Shown piece by piece: positions 1 to 8,427 of a stretch of DNA of 64,000 nt. The position numbers and the translations under genes were made by a program. How positions within the stretch are numbered: position 1 is the first letter of the stretch; each line of letters opens with the position of its first letter. The notes beneath the pieces are model-generated. The model was given only the letters and a program-made list of their open reading frames with translations, had not been told where the DNA came from and did not search any database. The DNA lies in contig JANNOO010000006.1 in the NCBI GenBank assembly GCA_031399165.1, positions 1-64,000 of the forward strand, in the 5' to 3' direction. The stretch is from JAKFWI01 sp031399165. Lineage in GTDB: Bacteria > Pseudomonadota > Alphaproteobacteria > Caulobacterales > Aquidulcibacteraceae.

Positions 1-575
1 GCGGTGGCAAGCGTCAGGGTGTAGCAGGCGCATTCTTCCCAGGTGAGGTGCTTGGGCCGCGCCATGAGCTGACGGGCCTGCACGCGGCAGAACTGCGCGA
101 AGGAGCCGTCCGGCGTTTCGTAACCCCAGATGCGCTGGCTGGTCGAATACATCGGATCGCCGCCATTGCACTCTTCGTCGTCTCCATCGTCCTGATTGCA
201 ATGGATGACGACCTCGTCGCCCGGCTTCCAGCGCTTTACCTTCGAGCCAACCGCCCAGACGATCCCCGAGGCGTCGGAGCCGGCGATATGGTAGGGCTGC
301 TTGTGCCCGTCGAGCGGGCTGATCGGCTGGCCGAGCGCTGCCCAGATGCCGTTGTAGTTTACGCCCGCCGCCATCACGAGCACGAGCGCCTCGTCTTCCC
401 CGATCGTCGGTGTCGGCAAAACCTCGAGCTGCATGGCGACCTTGGGCCGCCCATGGCGCTCCTTGCGGATAGCCCAGGCGTACATCTTCTCGGGCACGTG
501 ATAGGCGGGCGGCAATTCGCCCACCTCGTAGAGGTCCTTCACGGCTGAAAGACTACCCTTTTTCGATGCGGCCAT
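1..575 (-). CDS. ccrA: Crotonyl-CoA carboxylase/reductase, 5' part
   Basis: This is the first 191 codons of crotonyl-CoA carboxylase/reductase; the rest lies beyond the left edge. The enzyme converts crotonyl-CoA, CO2 and NADPH to ethylmalonyl-CoA in the cytoplasm and is the signature step of the ethylmalonyl-CoA pathway. The translation from the ATG at 575 reads as the family N-terminus (MAASKKGSLSAVKDLYEVGE) followed by a GroES-like alcohol-dehydrogenase-type fold: the IAGSDASGIVWAVG stretch, the KPGDEVVIHC stretch, and an acidic DDGDDEECNGGDPM insert that is typical of this enzyme and not of ordinary zinc-less reductases. A mutase acting later in the pathway starts at 2879, so the assignment is supported by context. 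Cofactor-binding and carboxylase residues are off the window and cannot be checked. Confidence 0.93.
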   Translation of the reverse strand, partial: MAASKKGSLSAVKDLYEVGELPPAYHVPEKMYAWAIRKERHGRPKVAMQLEVLPTPTIGEDEALVLVMAAGVNYNGIWAALGQPISPLDGHKQPYHIAGSDASGIVWAVGSKVKRWKPGDEVVIHCNQDDGDDEECNGGDPMYSTSQRIWGYETPDGSFAQFCRVQARQLMARPKHLTWEECACYTLTLAT

Positions 576-683
576 AGATCGCCTCCAGCCCCCGATCCTG
601 TCCATTTTTGCTGCACTGCGCAATGGACATGGTTGCGCCTGCGTTGCCAGACCAGTTTTTAGGCAAAGCGCACGCGTGCTGCC

Positions 684-1559
684 TCAGCGGGGCGGGGGCG
701 CTTTTTCGCCGGCCTCAATCGCCACCGTCAGATGATCGAGCGGATACGGGCAATTGTAATAATAGCTGCGCGCGCAATTGGGGTTGTAGGCAAAATTGAA
801 ATCCAACGTCACAGTTTTGGGCGGAAAGTCGCCCGTCAGATCGGCGTCCAGATACCGGCCGACGCCATACGTCGCCTTGCCCGTGGTGGCGTCCGTAAAG
901 AAGGTGCTGACGCTTCCTTGCGGCTTGGCGCTTTCCGCGTACAGCCCGAGGCGCACCTCCTGCCCGTGCAGCGTGAACCGCGCGGCGCCGACCCGCCAGA
1001 ACTGCTTCAGCCAGCCGCGCGAGGTTTCGAAATCGACAGGCTGGGGCGTCTCCGCCTCGAAAGCCGCTTCGATGACGTAAGCATTTCTGTAGGGAAAATA
1101 ATTGAGCCCGGTAAATGCCTTAGGCGCCGGGTTTTGCTGGTTATACGCAAACAGCCGCACGCCCATCACGCCGGGCGCGACCTGCGTGAGTTGCGCCCGG
1201 ATATCGATATCCGGATCGAGCGCCAGCGCACCGCCCTTGTCGGCGTCAAACGTGCTTACCTTGCCGCCATCACGCAATTCGATTTTGCCGCCATCGAACG
1301 CCGCCTCCAGAAGCGGCGCCGCGACGGGATCAAGTTGCCAGTTGAGCGCCCCATCGGCGCGGCGGCCGAGATAGGCGCGCTGGCCGGCGCGGATGTAGAC
1401 CACATCGTCGATCTTCAGGATGGCCAGCCGGTTGGTAGCGAACGCGGCGTTGGCGCGCTTGATCTCTTCTTCGCGCCGATCCCACGGCGTAGGCGCGGCG
1501 GCTGAAACAGCAGCGGCCAATACAAGCAGACCCACAACGCGTCGAAGAAACAATTGCAT
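684..1559 (-). CDS. DUF1684 family exported protein
   Basis: A 291-residue protein of the DUF1684 family, whose function is not established. The C-terminal half carries the family hallmarks: FTDATTGKATYGVGRYLDAD, then a DFNFAYNPNCA block, a YYYNCPYP block with conserved cysteines, and the terminal AIEAGEK. The N-terminus is basic followed by a hydrophobic stretch ending AAAVSAAAP, so it is probably exported to the periplasm. The frame is open to a GTG at 1574, but the ATG at 1559 has a GAGG upstream and gives a better signal peptide, so I chose it. It lies between ccrA and a divergent sensor kinase, with no sign of coupling to either. Family call is firm; role unknown. Confidence 0.8.
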   Translation of the reverse strand: MQLFLRRVVGLLVLAAAVSAAAPTPWDRREEEIKRANAAFATNRLAILKIDDVVYIRAGQRAYLGRRADGALNWQLDPVAAPLLEAAFDGGKIELRDGGKVSTFDADKGGALALDPDIDIRAQLTQVAPGVMGVRLFAYNQQNPAPKAFTGLNYFPYRNAYVIEAAFEAETPQPVDFETSRGWLKQFWRVGAARFTLHGQEVRLGLYAESAKPQGSVSTFFTDATTGKATYGVGRYLDADLTGDFPPKTVTLDFNFAYNPNCARSYYYNCPYPLDHLTVAIEAGEKAPPPR

Positions 1560-1642
1560 CACATGAGAATGCACCTCGCCGCAGATGAGTGCAAATCGGC
1601 CGGATGAGGTTAAATTATTTGTGACATCAACGGTTTATTGAA

Positions 1643-2833
1643 ATGAACGCGTTACTTGCGCGGGCCATGAGCACAGCCATCGACATTATCGAGTCCAAAG
1701 CCTGCCTAGCGCCAATGGCGACAGGCAAGGACGCTTACGAGCTGTTTACCGCGAACCCAGACCTGCTTTGCGTGGCGATCGTGGAGAACGGACACCCCCT
1801 CGGCCTGATAAGCCGCAATGCTTTCTTTACCCGGTTTGGCGACGAGATCGGCCGCGCCGTCTATCAAAAACGCCCGGTGACGATCCTCATGGATTCCGAC
1901 CCGGTGATCATCGACGCGGACGCGCCGCTGCCGACCTGGGACGAGCTTCCTGGAGGAGCCACCACCAGCGACCTTCTGCGGGGCTTCATCGTCGTGCGGG
2001 CGGGGCAATTCCTTGGCGTCAGCAGCCTGCTGACGCTGTATCGCGCGACCCAATTGCGGACCAGCCAACTGGAACGCCAGCTGACTCTGGCCGAAGAAGC
2101 CCGCAAAGCCGCCGCGGAAGCCGATCAGGCAAAATTGCGCTTCCTCGCCAGCATGAGCCACGAATTGCGCACGCCGCTGAACGCGATCCTGGGCTATGCC
2201 GAACTCATAGTTGAATCCGAAAACGCGGATCGGCAGACCGCAGCAGACGCCGCGCGCATTGTCGGCGCGGGCCAACATTTGCTGGCGCTGATCAACGAGG
2301 TGGTTGACTTCGCGAGGGTCGACTCTGGCAAGGTGGTGCTGGCCCCCGAATTGTTTGATATGGCGGCCTGGACGCAAAAGCTGGAAGATCTTGTGGCCCC
2401 GCTCGCCGTTCGCAACCGTAATCGTCTGAAGATTGTCTGCGCCGACGATATTGGCCTTACGTTCAACGATCCGCTGCGCCTGCGCCAGTGCTTGCTCAAT
2501 CTTTGCGGCAACGCCTGCAAATTCACCGAAAGCGGCGAGGTCGCCGTGAAGATCGAGCGGCATGGCGCCCGGCTTCATCTCACGGTTTCCGACACCGGCA
2601 TCGGCATGACCCGGGAGCAGCTTGGGCGTCTATTCCAGCCCTTTGCCCAGGCGGATGCATCGATCCACGGCCGATTTGGCGGCAGCGGCCTTGGCCTCGC
2701 CATCACGAGAGAACTCGCGCGGCTAATGGGTGGTGACGTGACCGCAAGCAGCCAAGCCGGCATAGGCAGCACGTTCGAAATGATCGTGCCCGTCAACATC
2801 GCCTCACTGGAACAAATGCGCGACGCGGCCTGA
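1643..2833 (+). CDS. Sensor histidine kinase with N-terminal CBS-like domain
   Basis: A 396-residue cytoplasmic histidine kinase without membrane segments. Residues about 20-130 resemble a pair of CBS-type modules (CVAIVENGHPLGLISR, later GFIVVRAGQFLGVSS), which in other proteins sense nucleotides or small metabolites; this part is inferred. A short coiled coil (about 135-165) leads to the HisKA dimerisation helix with the phospho-acceptor His173 in SMSHELRTPLN. The HATPase domain has an N box (NLCGNACKFTESG), G1 (DTGIGM) and G2 (GGSGLGLAI). No receiver domain is attached and no response regulator gene is adjacent, so it is an orphan kinase. It ends 46 bases before the mutase start on the same strand and may be co-transcribed with it. 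Signal and partner are unknown. Confidence 0.88.
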   Translation: MNALLARAMSTAIDIIESKACLAPMATGKDAYELFTANPDLLCVAIVENGHPLGLISRNAFFTRFGDEIGRAVYQKRPVTILMDSDPVIIDADAPLPTWDELPGGATTSDLLRGFIVVRAGQFLGVSSLLTLYRATQLRTSQLERQLTLAEEARKAAAEADQAKLRFLASMSHELRTPLNAILGYAELIVESENADRQTAADAARIVGAGQHLLALINEVVDFARVDSGKVVLAPELFDMAAWTQKLEDLVAPLAVRNRNRLKIVCADDIGLTFNDPLRLRQCLLNLCGNACKFTESGEVAVKIERHGARLHLTVSDTGIGMTREQLGRLFQPFAQADASIHGRFGGSGLGLAITRELARLMGGDVTASSQAGIGSTFEMIVPVNIASLEQMRDAA

Positions 2834-2878
2834 GCGCGCTTGCCGCGCCACGGCGCTTGCGGTTTGTTTGAACCGCAC

Positions 2879-4867
2879 ATGACCAGTTTTCAGCACGCCC
2901 CCGATTCCCCGTGGATTTTCCGCACCTATGGGGGCCATTCCACGCCAGCCGAGAGCAACAAGCTCTATCGCGCCAATCTGTCCAAGGGGCAGACGGGGCT
3001 TTCGGTGGCGTTCGATCTGCCGACGCAGACCGGCTACGACAGCGACCACATCCTGGCGCGCGGGGAAGTCGGCAAGGTCGGCGTGCCGATCGGCCATCTA
3101 GGCGACATGCGGGCGCTGTTCGACGGCATCCCCCTCGCCGCCATGAACACGTCGATGACAATCAATGCGCCAGCGGCGTGGCTGCTTTCGCTCTACGTAG
3201 CGCTGGCCGATGAGCAAGGCGCGGCGCGCAGCAAGCTGCAAGGCACGACGCAGAACGACATCATCAAGGAATATCTTTCGCGCGGAACCTACATCTTCCC
3301 GCCCGCGCCGAGCCTGAAGCTGACTGCCGACACGATTTCATGGTGCCTCAAGGAGATTCCGAAATGGAATCCGATGAACGTCTGCTCCTACCATCTGCAG
3401 GAAGCGGGCGCGACGCCGGAACAGGAGCTGGCGTTCGCGCTAGCGACCGCCATAGCAGTGCTCGATGAAATCAAGGCGCGCGGCGAAGTGGCGGAGAATG
3501 ATTTTTCGCTGGTGTTTTCGCGCATCTCTTTCTTCGTAAACGCCGGCATCCGCTTCGTCACCGAACTCTGCAAGATGCGCGCCTTCACCGAGCTCTGGGA
3601 TGAGATCGGTGAGAAGCGCTATGGCGTGGAGGACGCGAAGCTGCGCCGCTTCCGCTACGGCGTGCAGGTCAATTCGCTCGGCCTGACTGAGCCGCAGGCG
3701 GAGAACAACGTCTACCGCATCCTGATCGAAATGCTGGCCGTGACGCTGTCGAAAGGCGCGCGCGCCCGCGCGGTGCAATTGCCGGCTTGGAACGAAGCGC
3801 TCGGCCTGCCCCGGCCGTGGGACCAGCAATGGTCGCTGCGGATGCAGCAGGTTCTGGCTTACGAAACCGATCTGCTGGAATTCGAAGATATCTTCGAAGG
3901 CTCCACCGTGGTCGCGAAGAAGGTTGAGGCGCTGAAAGCCGGCGCGCTCGAGGAACTCGCGAAAATTGACGCGATGGGCGGCTCAGCAGTGGCCGTCGAG
4001 AGCGGCTACATGAAGGAGCGGCTGGTCGAGTCAAACAGCGCGCGCGTCAAAGGCGTCGAGAGCGGCGCTATGACCGTCGTCGGCGTCAACAAGTTCACGT
4101 CGAGCGAGCCCTCGCCGCTTTCGGCGGGCGAAGGCTCAATCCAGGTGGTCGACCGGCGAGTCGAGGCCGAACAAATCGGCCGGCTGAAAGCCTGGCGCAT
4201 GGCGCGCGATTCCGGGGCCGTCGCGGCGGCGCTCAGCGATTTGCAGAGCGCCGCGAAAGAAGACCGCAACATCATGCCCGCCTCGATCGCCTGCGCGAAG
4301 GCAGGCGTCACCACCGGCGAATGGGGCCAGCTGCTGCGCTCCGTGTACGGCGAATACCGTCCGCCGACGGGCGTCACGCTCGTCGTGCGCTCCGGCGAAG
4401 AGCAAGACATCGAAACGGTCAAAGCCGAAGTCGAGCGTCTTTCGAAAGCGCTTGGCCGCGCGCTTACGTTCGTCGTCGGCAAGCCAGGCCTGGACGGCCA
4501 TTCCAACGGCGCCGAACAGATCGCCGTGCGCGCCGGCGCCGTCGGCATGAATGTGATCTATGAAGGCATCCGCCTGACGCCGCAGGAAATTGTCGATGCG
4601 GCGATCGAAGCGCGCGCGCACGCGATCGGCCTGTCGATCCTCTCCGGCAGCCACCTCGATCTGGTGCAGGACGTTGTTCGTCTGGTGCGCAATGCCGGCC
4701 TGAACAATGTCCCGATCATCGTCGGCGGCATCATCCCGCCGGAAGACGCGCTGGTGCTCAAGCAGATGGGCGTAGCGGCGGTCTACACGCCGAAGGACTT
4801 CAAGCTCACCGACATCATGGCGGACGTGGTGAAGATCGTAGAAGAAAAGGCGCTGGCGCCGGCGTGA
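2879..4867 (+). CDS. ecm: Ethylmalonyl-CoA mutase, adenosylcobalamin-dependent
   Basis: A 662-residue B12-dependent acyl-CoA mutase that interconverts ethylmalonyl-CoA and methylsuccinyl-CoA in the ethylmalonyl-CoA pathway. The N-terminal two thirds form the mutase barrel (YGGHSTPAESN, GLSVAFDLPTQTGYDSD, NTSMTINAPA, GTTQNDIIKEYLSRGTYIFP). The C-terminal cobalamin-binding domain has the DxHxxG signature at Asp539-His541-Gly544 and the later GGIIP loop. Mutase and B12 domains are in one chain, as in MeaA/Ecm, and the protein is shorter than methylmalonyl-CoA mutase. The frame is open to a TTG at 2840; I chose the ATG at 2879 (MTSFQHAPDSPWIFRTYGG) because homologues begin near PWIFRTY. ccrA close by and the adenosyltransferase at 31807 fit this role. 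Methylmalonyl-CoA mutase is the alternative but less likely. Confidence 0.9.
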   Translation: MTSFQHAPDSPWIFRTYGGHSTPAESNKLYRANLSKGQTGLSVAFDLPTQTGYDSDHILARGEVGKVGVPIGHLGDMRALFDGIPLAAMNTSMTINAPAAWLLSLYVALADEQGAARSKLQGTTQNDIIKEYLSRGTYIFPPAPSLKLTADTISWCLKEIPKWNPMNVCSYHLQEAGATPEQELAFALATAIAVLDEIKARGEVAENDFSLVFSRISFFVNAGIRFVTELCKMRAFTELWDEIGEKRYGVEDAKLRRFRYGVQVNSLGLTEPQAENNVYRILIEMLAVTLSKGARARAVQLPAWNEALGLPRPWDQQWSLRMQQVLAYETDLLEFEDIFEGSTVVAKKVEALKAGALEELAKIDAMGGSAVAVESGYMKERLVESNSARVKGVESGAMTVVGVNKFTSSEPSPLSAGEGSIQVVDRRVEAEQIGRLKAWRMARDSGAVAAALSDLQSAAKEDRNIMPASIACAKAGVTTGEWGQLLRSVYGEYRPPTGVTLVVRSGEEQDIETVKAEVERLSKALGRALTFVVGKPGLDGHSNGAEQIAVRAGAVGMNVIYEGIRLTPQEIVDAAIEARAHAIGLSILSGSHLDLVQDVVRLVRNAGLNNVPIIVGGIIPPEDALVLKQMGVAAVYTPKDFKLTDIMADVVKIVEEKALAPA

Positions 4868-5118
4868 TTCAATGAAAGCAATGCAGCCAAGCAACACCGT
4901 TCTCGCCGTGCACTGGACACCTACGGCATGGACCAAAGATCGCGGAGCAAAAGGCGTTGCGGGCTGGCCGGCGCACCTGTGAAGCCCCGCCGGGAATCGC
5001 CGGTTAGGCATGGTCCTGGGGTCTACAAATGGTTAACATCGGCCGGTGGACACCCTAAATATAGCGCTTGTAGGAGTCATCGGAATCGACCGAGCGTTTA
5101 CAGAACCTTCATCCACGA
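4868..5118. other. Intergenic region upstream of nrdA
   Basis: No credible coding frame is seen here. A 65-codon open frame at 4928-5125 has no family resemblance and no ribosome site. The right half holds a possible promoter and leads into the NrdR-like boxes. Two GANTC sites (GAGTC near 5075, GAATC near 5082) are present, which in these bacteria are potential CcrM methylation sites. Confidence 0.6.
5033..5061 (+). promoter_or_regulatory. Possible sigma-70-type promoter of nrdA
   Basis: TTAACA at 5033-5038 and TAAATA at 5056-5061 are separated by exactly 17 bases and resemble -35 and -10 elements. A start near 5068 would leave a leader of about 140 bases containing both NrdR-like boxes, so a second promoter nearer those boxes is equally possible. 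Confidence 0.35.
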
Positions 5119-5134
5119 ACACTAAATCTAGTGG
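5119..5134. promoter_or_regulatory. NrdR-like box 1 upstream of nrdA
   Basis: ACACTAAATCTAGTGG is a 16-base near-palindrome close to the NrdR consensus (ACAC, AT-rich centre, GTGT). NrdR is the ATP/dATP-sensing repressor of ribonucleotide reductase genes. Box 2 starts 32 bases further on, about three helical turns, the usual arrangement of paired NrdR boxes. Confidence 0.65.
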
Positions 5135-5150
5135 ATGAAGAGCCGTGATG

Positions 5151-5166
5151 ACACTAGATGGTGTTA
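5151..5166. promoter_or_regulatory. NrdR-like box 2 upstream of nrdA
   Basis: ACACTAGATGGTGT (5151-5164) is the second copy, in phase with box 1 at a start-to-start distance of 32 bases. It is less regular: its ACAC and GTGT arms are 6 rather than 8 bases apart. It lies inside the 5' extension of the nrdA frame, which argues that translation starts further downstream. Confidence 0.55.
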
Positions 5167-5207
5167 TCAAGGCGTTAACGACGAAGTCGAACCGGGGCGT
5201 ATTTTTG

Positions 5208-7091
5208 ATGTATCGCAATGAAGCGGCCAATCTAGCGACCACGAGCCAAAAGCCAGATGCGCGGCGCGGCAAACCCAAGGGGCTGAAGAATCAGTCAAGC
5301 CGGCTGGGCGTGGTGGGCAAGGTTGTCACGGATGCTTCACGCGACGCCCTCTTGACTGATTTCGGCAAGACCACGCTGGAAGATCGCTATCTTTTGCCTG
5401 GCGAGTCCTTTCAGGACATGTTCGCTCGGGTTTCGACGGCCTATGCAGATGATCTGGCGCACGCCCAGCGCATTTACGATTACATGTCGCGGCTCTGGTT
5501 CATGCCGGCGACGCCGGTTCTATCCAATGGCGGCGCAGAGCGCGGCCTGCCGATATCCTGCTTCCTGAACTCTGTGGGCGATTCGCTCGACGACATCATG
5601 GAGACCTGGAACGAGAATGTCTGGCTGGCCTCCAATGGCGGCGGCATCGGCACCTATTGGGGCTCGGTCCGGTCGATCGGAGAAAAGGTTGGCCAGAATG
5701 GGCAGACGTCCGGGATCATTCCGTTCATTCGGGTGATGGACAGCCTGACGCTGGCGATCAGCCAGGGCAGCCTGCGCCGCGGCTCAGCGGCGGTTTATCT
5801 CGACGTCCACCACCCCGAGATCGAGGAATTCCTCGAGATCCGGAAGGCCAGCGGCGATTTCAACAGAAAGAGCCTCAACCTCCACCATGGCATCAACGTC
5901 ACCGACGAATTCATGGAATGCGTGCGCAACGGCAGTGAGTTCGCCCTGCGCTCGCCCAAGAATGGCGAAGTGATCCGCATGACCGACGCGCGCAAGCTGT
6001 GGGTCAAAATCCTGGAGCTGCGCCTGCAGACAGGCGAGCCGTACATCATCTTCTCGGACACGGTGAACAACCAAATGCCGAGCCACCAGCAGCGGCTGGG
6101 GTTCAAGGTGCGCCAGTCCAATCTCTGCTCCGAGATCATGCTGCACACCGGCCTCGACCATCTGGGCCGCGACCGCACGGCGGTGTGCTGCCTGTCTTCG
6201 CTCAACGCGGAAAAATATCTCGAGTGGAAGGAAGACGAGACCTTCATCGAGGACGTGTTCCGCTTCCTTGATAACGTGCTCAGCGATTTCATAGACCGCG
6301 CGCCGGACGAAATGGAGCGCGCGAAATATTCAGCGTACCGCGAACGCTCTGTCGGCCTTGGTTTGATGGGCTTTCATTCTTTCCTGCAAGGCCTCGGCGT
6401 GCCGTTTGAATCGGCGATGGCCAAGAGCTGGAACATGAAAATGTTCAAGCACATCCGTAGAGCCGCCGACGCTGCGAGCGTGAAGCTGGCGCAGGAGCGC
6501 GGCCCCTGCCCGGACGCCGCTGAATCCGGCATCATGGCGCGCTTTTCCCACAAGCTGGCGATCGCGCCGACCGCTTCGATCTCGATCATCTGCGGCGGCA
6601 CGTCAGCCGGCATCGAGCCGATCCCGGCCAACATCTACACGCACAAAACGCTTTCGGGCTCGTTCGCGGTCAAGAATCCCTATCTGGAAGCCGTGCTCGA
6701 CCAGAAGGGAAAGAACACCGCCGATACCTGGGATTCGATCCTAAAAAACGAAGGCAGCGTGCAGCATTTCGATTTCCTCGATGAAAACGAGAAAGCCGTA
6801 TTCAAGACAGCGTTCGAACTCGATCAGCGCTGGATCATCGAACTCGCCGCCGACCGCACGCCGTTTATCTGCCAGAGCCAGTCGCTCAACGTGTTCCTGC
6901 CGGGCGATGTCGATAAATGGGATCTGCACATGCTGCACTTCTCGGCCTGGGAAAAAGGCGTGAAGAGCCTCTATTATTGCCGCAGCAAGAGCGTGCAGCG
7001 CGCCGGCTTCGCCAACCGCGAAGAGGTCGCCGAAGTGATCGAATTGCCGAAAGACAAAACCGATTACGAGGAGTGTCTCGCCTGCCAGTAA
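5208..7091 (+). CDS. nrdA: Class Ia ribonucleotide reductase, alpha subunit
   Basis: The catalytic subunit reduces ribonucleoside diphosphates to deoxyribonucleotides. Numbered from the ATG at 5208 (627 residues), the protein shows the active-site cysteine Cys118 (LPISCFLN), the radical-site triad Asn305-Cys307-Glu309 (SNLCSE), a partner cysteine near 327-328 (AVCCLSSLN), the IAPTASISIICGGTSAGIEP loop, and a C-terminal ECLACQ tail for thioredoxin-type re-reduction. No N-terminal ATP-cone is visible, so dATP feedback control at an ATP-cone appears absent. The frame is open from a GTG at 5145, but that start would place an NrdR-like box inside the coding region. The ATG at 5208 has GGGG about 10 bases upstream and is preferred. 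Its partner nrdB is at 13546, not adjacent. Confidence 0.93.
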   Translation: MYRNEAANLATTSQKPDARRGKPKGLKNQSSRLGVVGKVVTDASRDALLTDFGKTTLEDRYLLPGESFQDMFARVSTAYADDLAHAQRIYDYMSRLWFMPATPVLSNGGAERGLPISCFLNSVGDSLDDIMETWNENVWLASNGGGIGTYWGSVRSIGEKVGQNGQTSGIIPFIRVMDSLTLAISQGSLRRGSAAVYLDVHHPEIEEFLEIRKASGDFNRKSLNLHHGINVTDEFMECVRNGSEFALRSPKNGEVIRMTDARKLWVKILELRLQTGEPYIIFSDTVNNQMPSHQQRLGFKVRQSNLCSEIMLHTGLDHLGRDRTAVCCLSSLNAEKYLEWKEDETFIEDVFRFLDNVLSDFIDRAPDEMERAKYSAYRERSVGLGLMGFHSFLQGLGVPFESAMAKSWNMKMFKHIRRAADAASVKLAQERGPCPDAAESGIMARFSHKLAIAPTASISIICGGTSAGIEPIPANIYTHKTLSGSFAVKNPYLEAVLDQKGKNTADTWDSILKNEGSVQHFDFLDENEKAVFKTAFELDQRWIIELAADRTPFICQSQSLNVFLPGDVDKWDLHMLHFSAWEKGVKSLYYCRSKSVQRAGFANREEVAEVIELPKDKTDYEECLACQ

Positions 7092-7144
7092 TGGCCTGAA
7101 TTGAGGATCGCCCATGCACGATGGGCCCGACGTGGTGTCGCTTT

Positions 7145-7181
7145 GAACCGTCAGCGGAAACGCTGGCGGTTCTTTCGTTTT
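7145..7181 (+). terminator. Intrinsic terminator of nrdA
   Basis: Stem GAACCGTCAGCG (7145-7156), GAAA loop, CGCTGGCGGTTC (7161-7172), with one G-U pair, followed by TTTCGTTTT. Confidence 0.9.
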
Positions 7182-7264
7182 GGCAGCCAACATTACACGA
7201 GCGCGATACTTGCAAGAGTTAGCGCGCAGGACAAACGCCTTGCGCGCGAGCGACGGAGCCGAGA

Positions 7265-7975
7265 ATGCAAGCTACAAGCGCCACAAGCACTTCAAGCATC
7301 TGGGCGCTGATGCGCCTGATGCAAACCCAATCGCAGACTACGCAAAATTTGCCGAGTGATGGGCAATCGGCGCCGAGCGCGAGCCAATCGGCCGCGGCAA
7401 ACACTGGCGTCAAGGGCGTGCAAATGTCTTCGGACCTTCTGTCTTCGTTGATGGGATTGCATGCCGTGAAACCCAGCGCCGACGATCTTGCGTCCAGTGT
7501 CGTCAGTGCCGCGGATACCGACGGTGACGGGCAGCTCACCGCCGACGAGATCAGCGCCGCACTGACCCAGGAGGCCGTCTCGCCCGATGTGTCCCAGGCA
7601 TTCACAAGCCTCGACACGGATGGCGATGGCAAGCTTAGTCAAACCGAACTTGCCGGCGGCATCACCAATTTGCTGCAGCAGTGGAGCGCGATGGCCGAAC
7701 TCCATAATGGCGGTGGCCATAAGGGCCCATCCTCGTCCGATCTGGCGGACGCGCTCATGACCTCTCTAGACGCTGATAGCGACGGAGCGCTAAGCACGGA
7801 TGAGATCAGCAGAGCATTAAGCGCCGACGAGACGCAATCGTCCACTGACCTGTCGAACATTCTCGCCGCTCTGGATACAGACAAGGACCAGAAATTAAGC
7901 GGCCAGGAAATCGCCGCCGCGTTTAAAAAGCTCATGACAAGCAGCGAGTCGGAGCAGCGCGGGCATATCGTCTAG
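7265..7975 (+). CDS. EF-hand calcium-binding protein
   Basis: A 236-residue acidic protein with four EF-hand loops: residues 84-95 (DTDGDGQLTADE), 117-128 (DTDGDGKLSQTE), 169-180 (DADSDGALSTDE) and 204-215 (DTDKDQKLSGQE). The first three have canonical ligands. The fourth has Gln in place of the usual Gly at position 6 and may bind weakly. The loops occur as two pairs separated by about 50 residues, a calmodulin-like arrangement. The first 70 residues are Ser/Gln/Ala-rich and low complexity, with no signal peptide or membrane segment. GGAG lies about 9 bases before the ATG. It is flanked by the nrdA terminator, so it is its own transcription unit. Calcium binding is inferred from the motifs; the partner or process is unknown. 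Confidence 0.85.
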   Translation: MQATSATSTSSIWALMRLMQTQSQTTQNLPSDGQSAPSASQSAAANTGVKGVQMSSDLLSSLMGLHAVKPSADDLASSVVSAADTDGDGQLTADEISAALTQEAVSPDVSQAFTSLDTDGDGKLSQTELAGGITNLLQQWSAMAELHNGGGHKGPSSSDLADALMTSLDADSDGALSTDEISRALSADETQSSTDLSNILAALDTDKDQKLSGQEIAAAFKKLMTSSESEQRGHIV

Positions 7976-8052
7976 CCGCACCGCCGTACACGCGGACGCC
8001 ATGATCGCACTCGCTGTTGCGGCGATTATTTTAAGTTCACGCACCCTTTGCG

Positions 8053-8370
8053 CTAGGGCGCGCGGCGGCGTGAGCCGGTCCAGATCACGGACGGTCCGGT
8101 AAACATGCCCAGGAAAAAGCCGACATCATAAACGACGCCCGTGCCGCGGGACTCGTAAAATCGGAAGCTCCAGGGCAGCGCGCCTGGCGCAAGCTCGTTG
8201 ATGATCTCGCCGATCAGCGTGAACGGGCCGATCAGCGCATGCCAGAAACCCAGCACCAGTTGAGCGAGGACGCCGCTTTGCGCCGCCTCCTGGGAAGCGG
8301 CTGTGCCGGCCGCGCAGGCCGAAACCGCTAGTAGCATCGCAAGGCAGACGCCTTGCAGCAGAAGTTTCAT
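8053..8370 (-). CDS. Small putative lipoprotein
   Basis: A 105-residue protein of unrecognised family. It begins with a basic residue, a hydrophobic stretch and a lipobox-like AVSAC with the candidate lipidated Cys19, so it is probably an envelope lipoprotein. The middle is hydrophobic (LVLGFWHALIGPFTLIGEIINELAPGALPW), followed by RFYESRGTGVVYDVGFFLGMFTG. The RGTGVVYDVGFFLG pattern recalls short conserved inner-membrane-associated proteins in this group, but I cannot name a function. It precedes no other gene on its strand; the next minus-strand gene ends 57 bases upstream of its start. The AGGCG-type spacing before ATG is unremarkable. Confidence 0.65.
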   Translation of the reverse strand: MKLLLQGVCLAMLLAVSACAAGTAASQEAAQSGVLAQLVLGFWHALIGPFTLIGEIINELAPGALPWSFRFYESRGTGVVYDVGFFLGMFTGPSVIWTGSRRRAP

Positions 8371-8427
8371 GCTTATCTCCCCCGGCCTACGCGCACCTAG
8401 TGCTCGCGGCGCCTCGTGGTGAAATTG

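Noticed and set aside
4136..5011. 291-codon minus-strand frame over the end of ecm
   Set aside because: Antisense to the B12-binding domain of the mutase; no recognisable motifs.
4928..5125. 65-codon frame before nrdA
   Set aside because: No ribosome site or family; it overlaps the promoter and NrdR box region.
4868..5144. Possible B12 riboswitch near the mutase or nrdA
   Set aside because: No B12-box-like conserved core or pseudoknot could be seen, and nrdA encodes a B12-independent enzyme.
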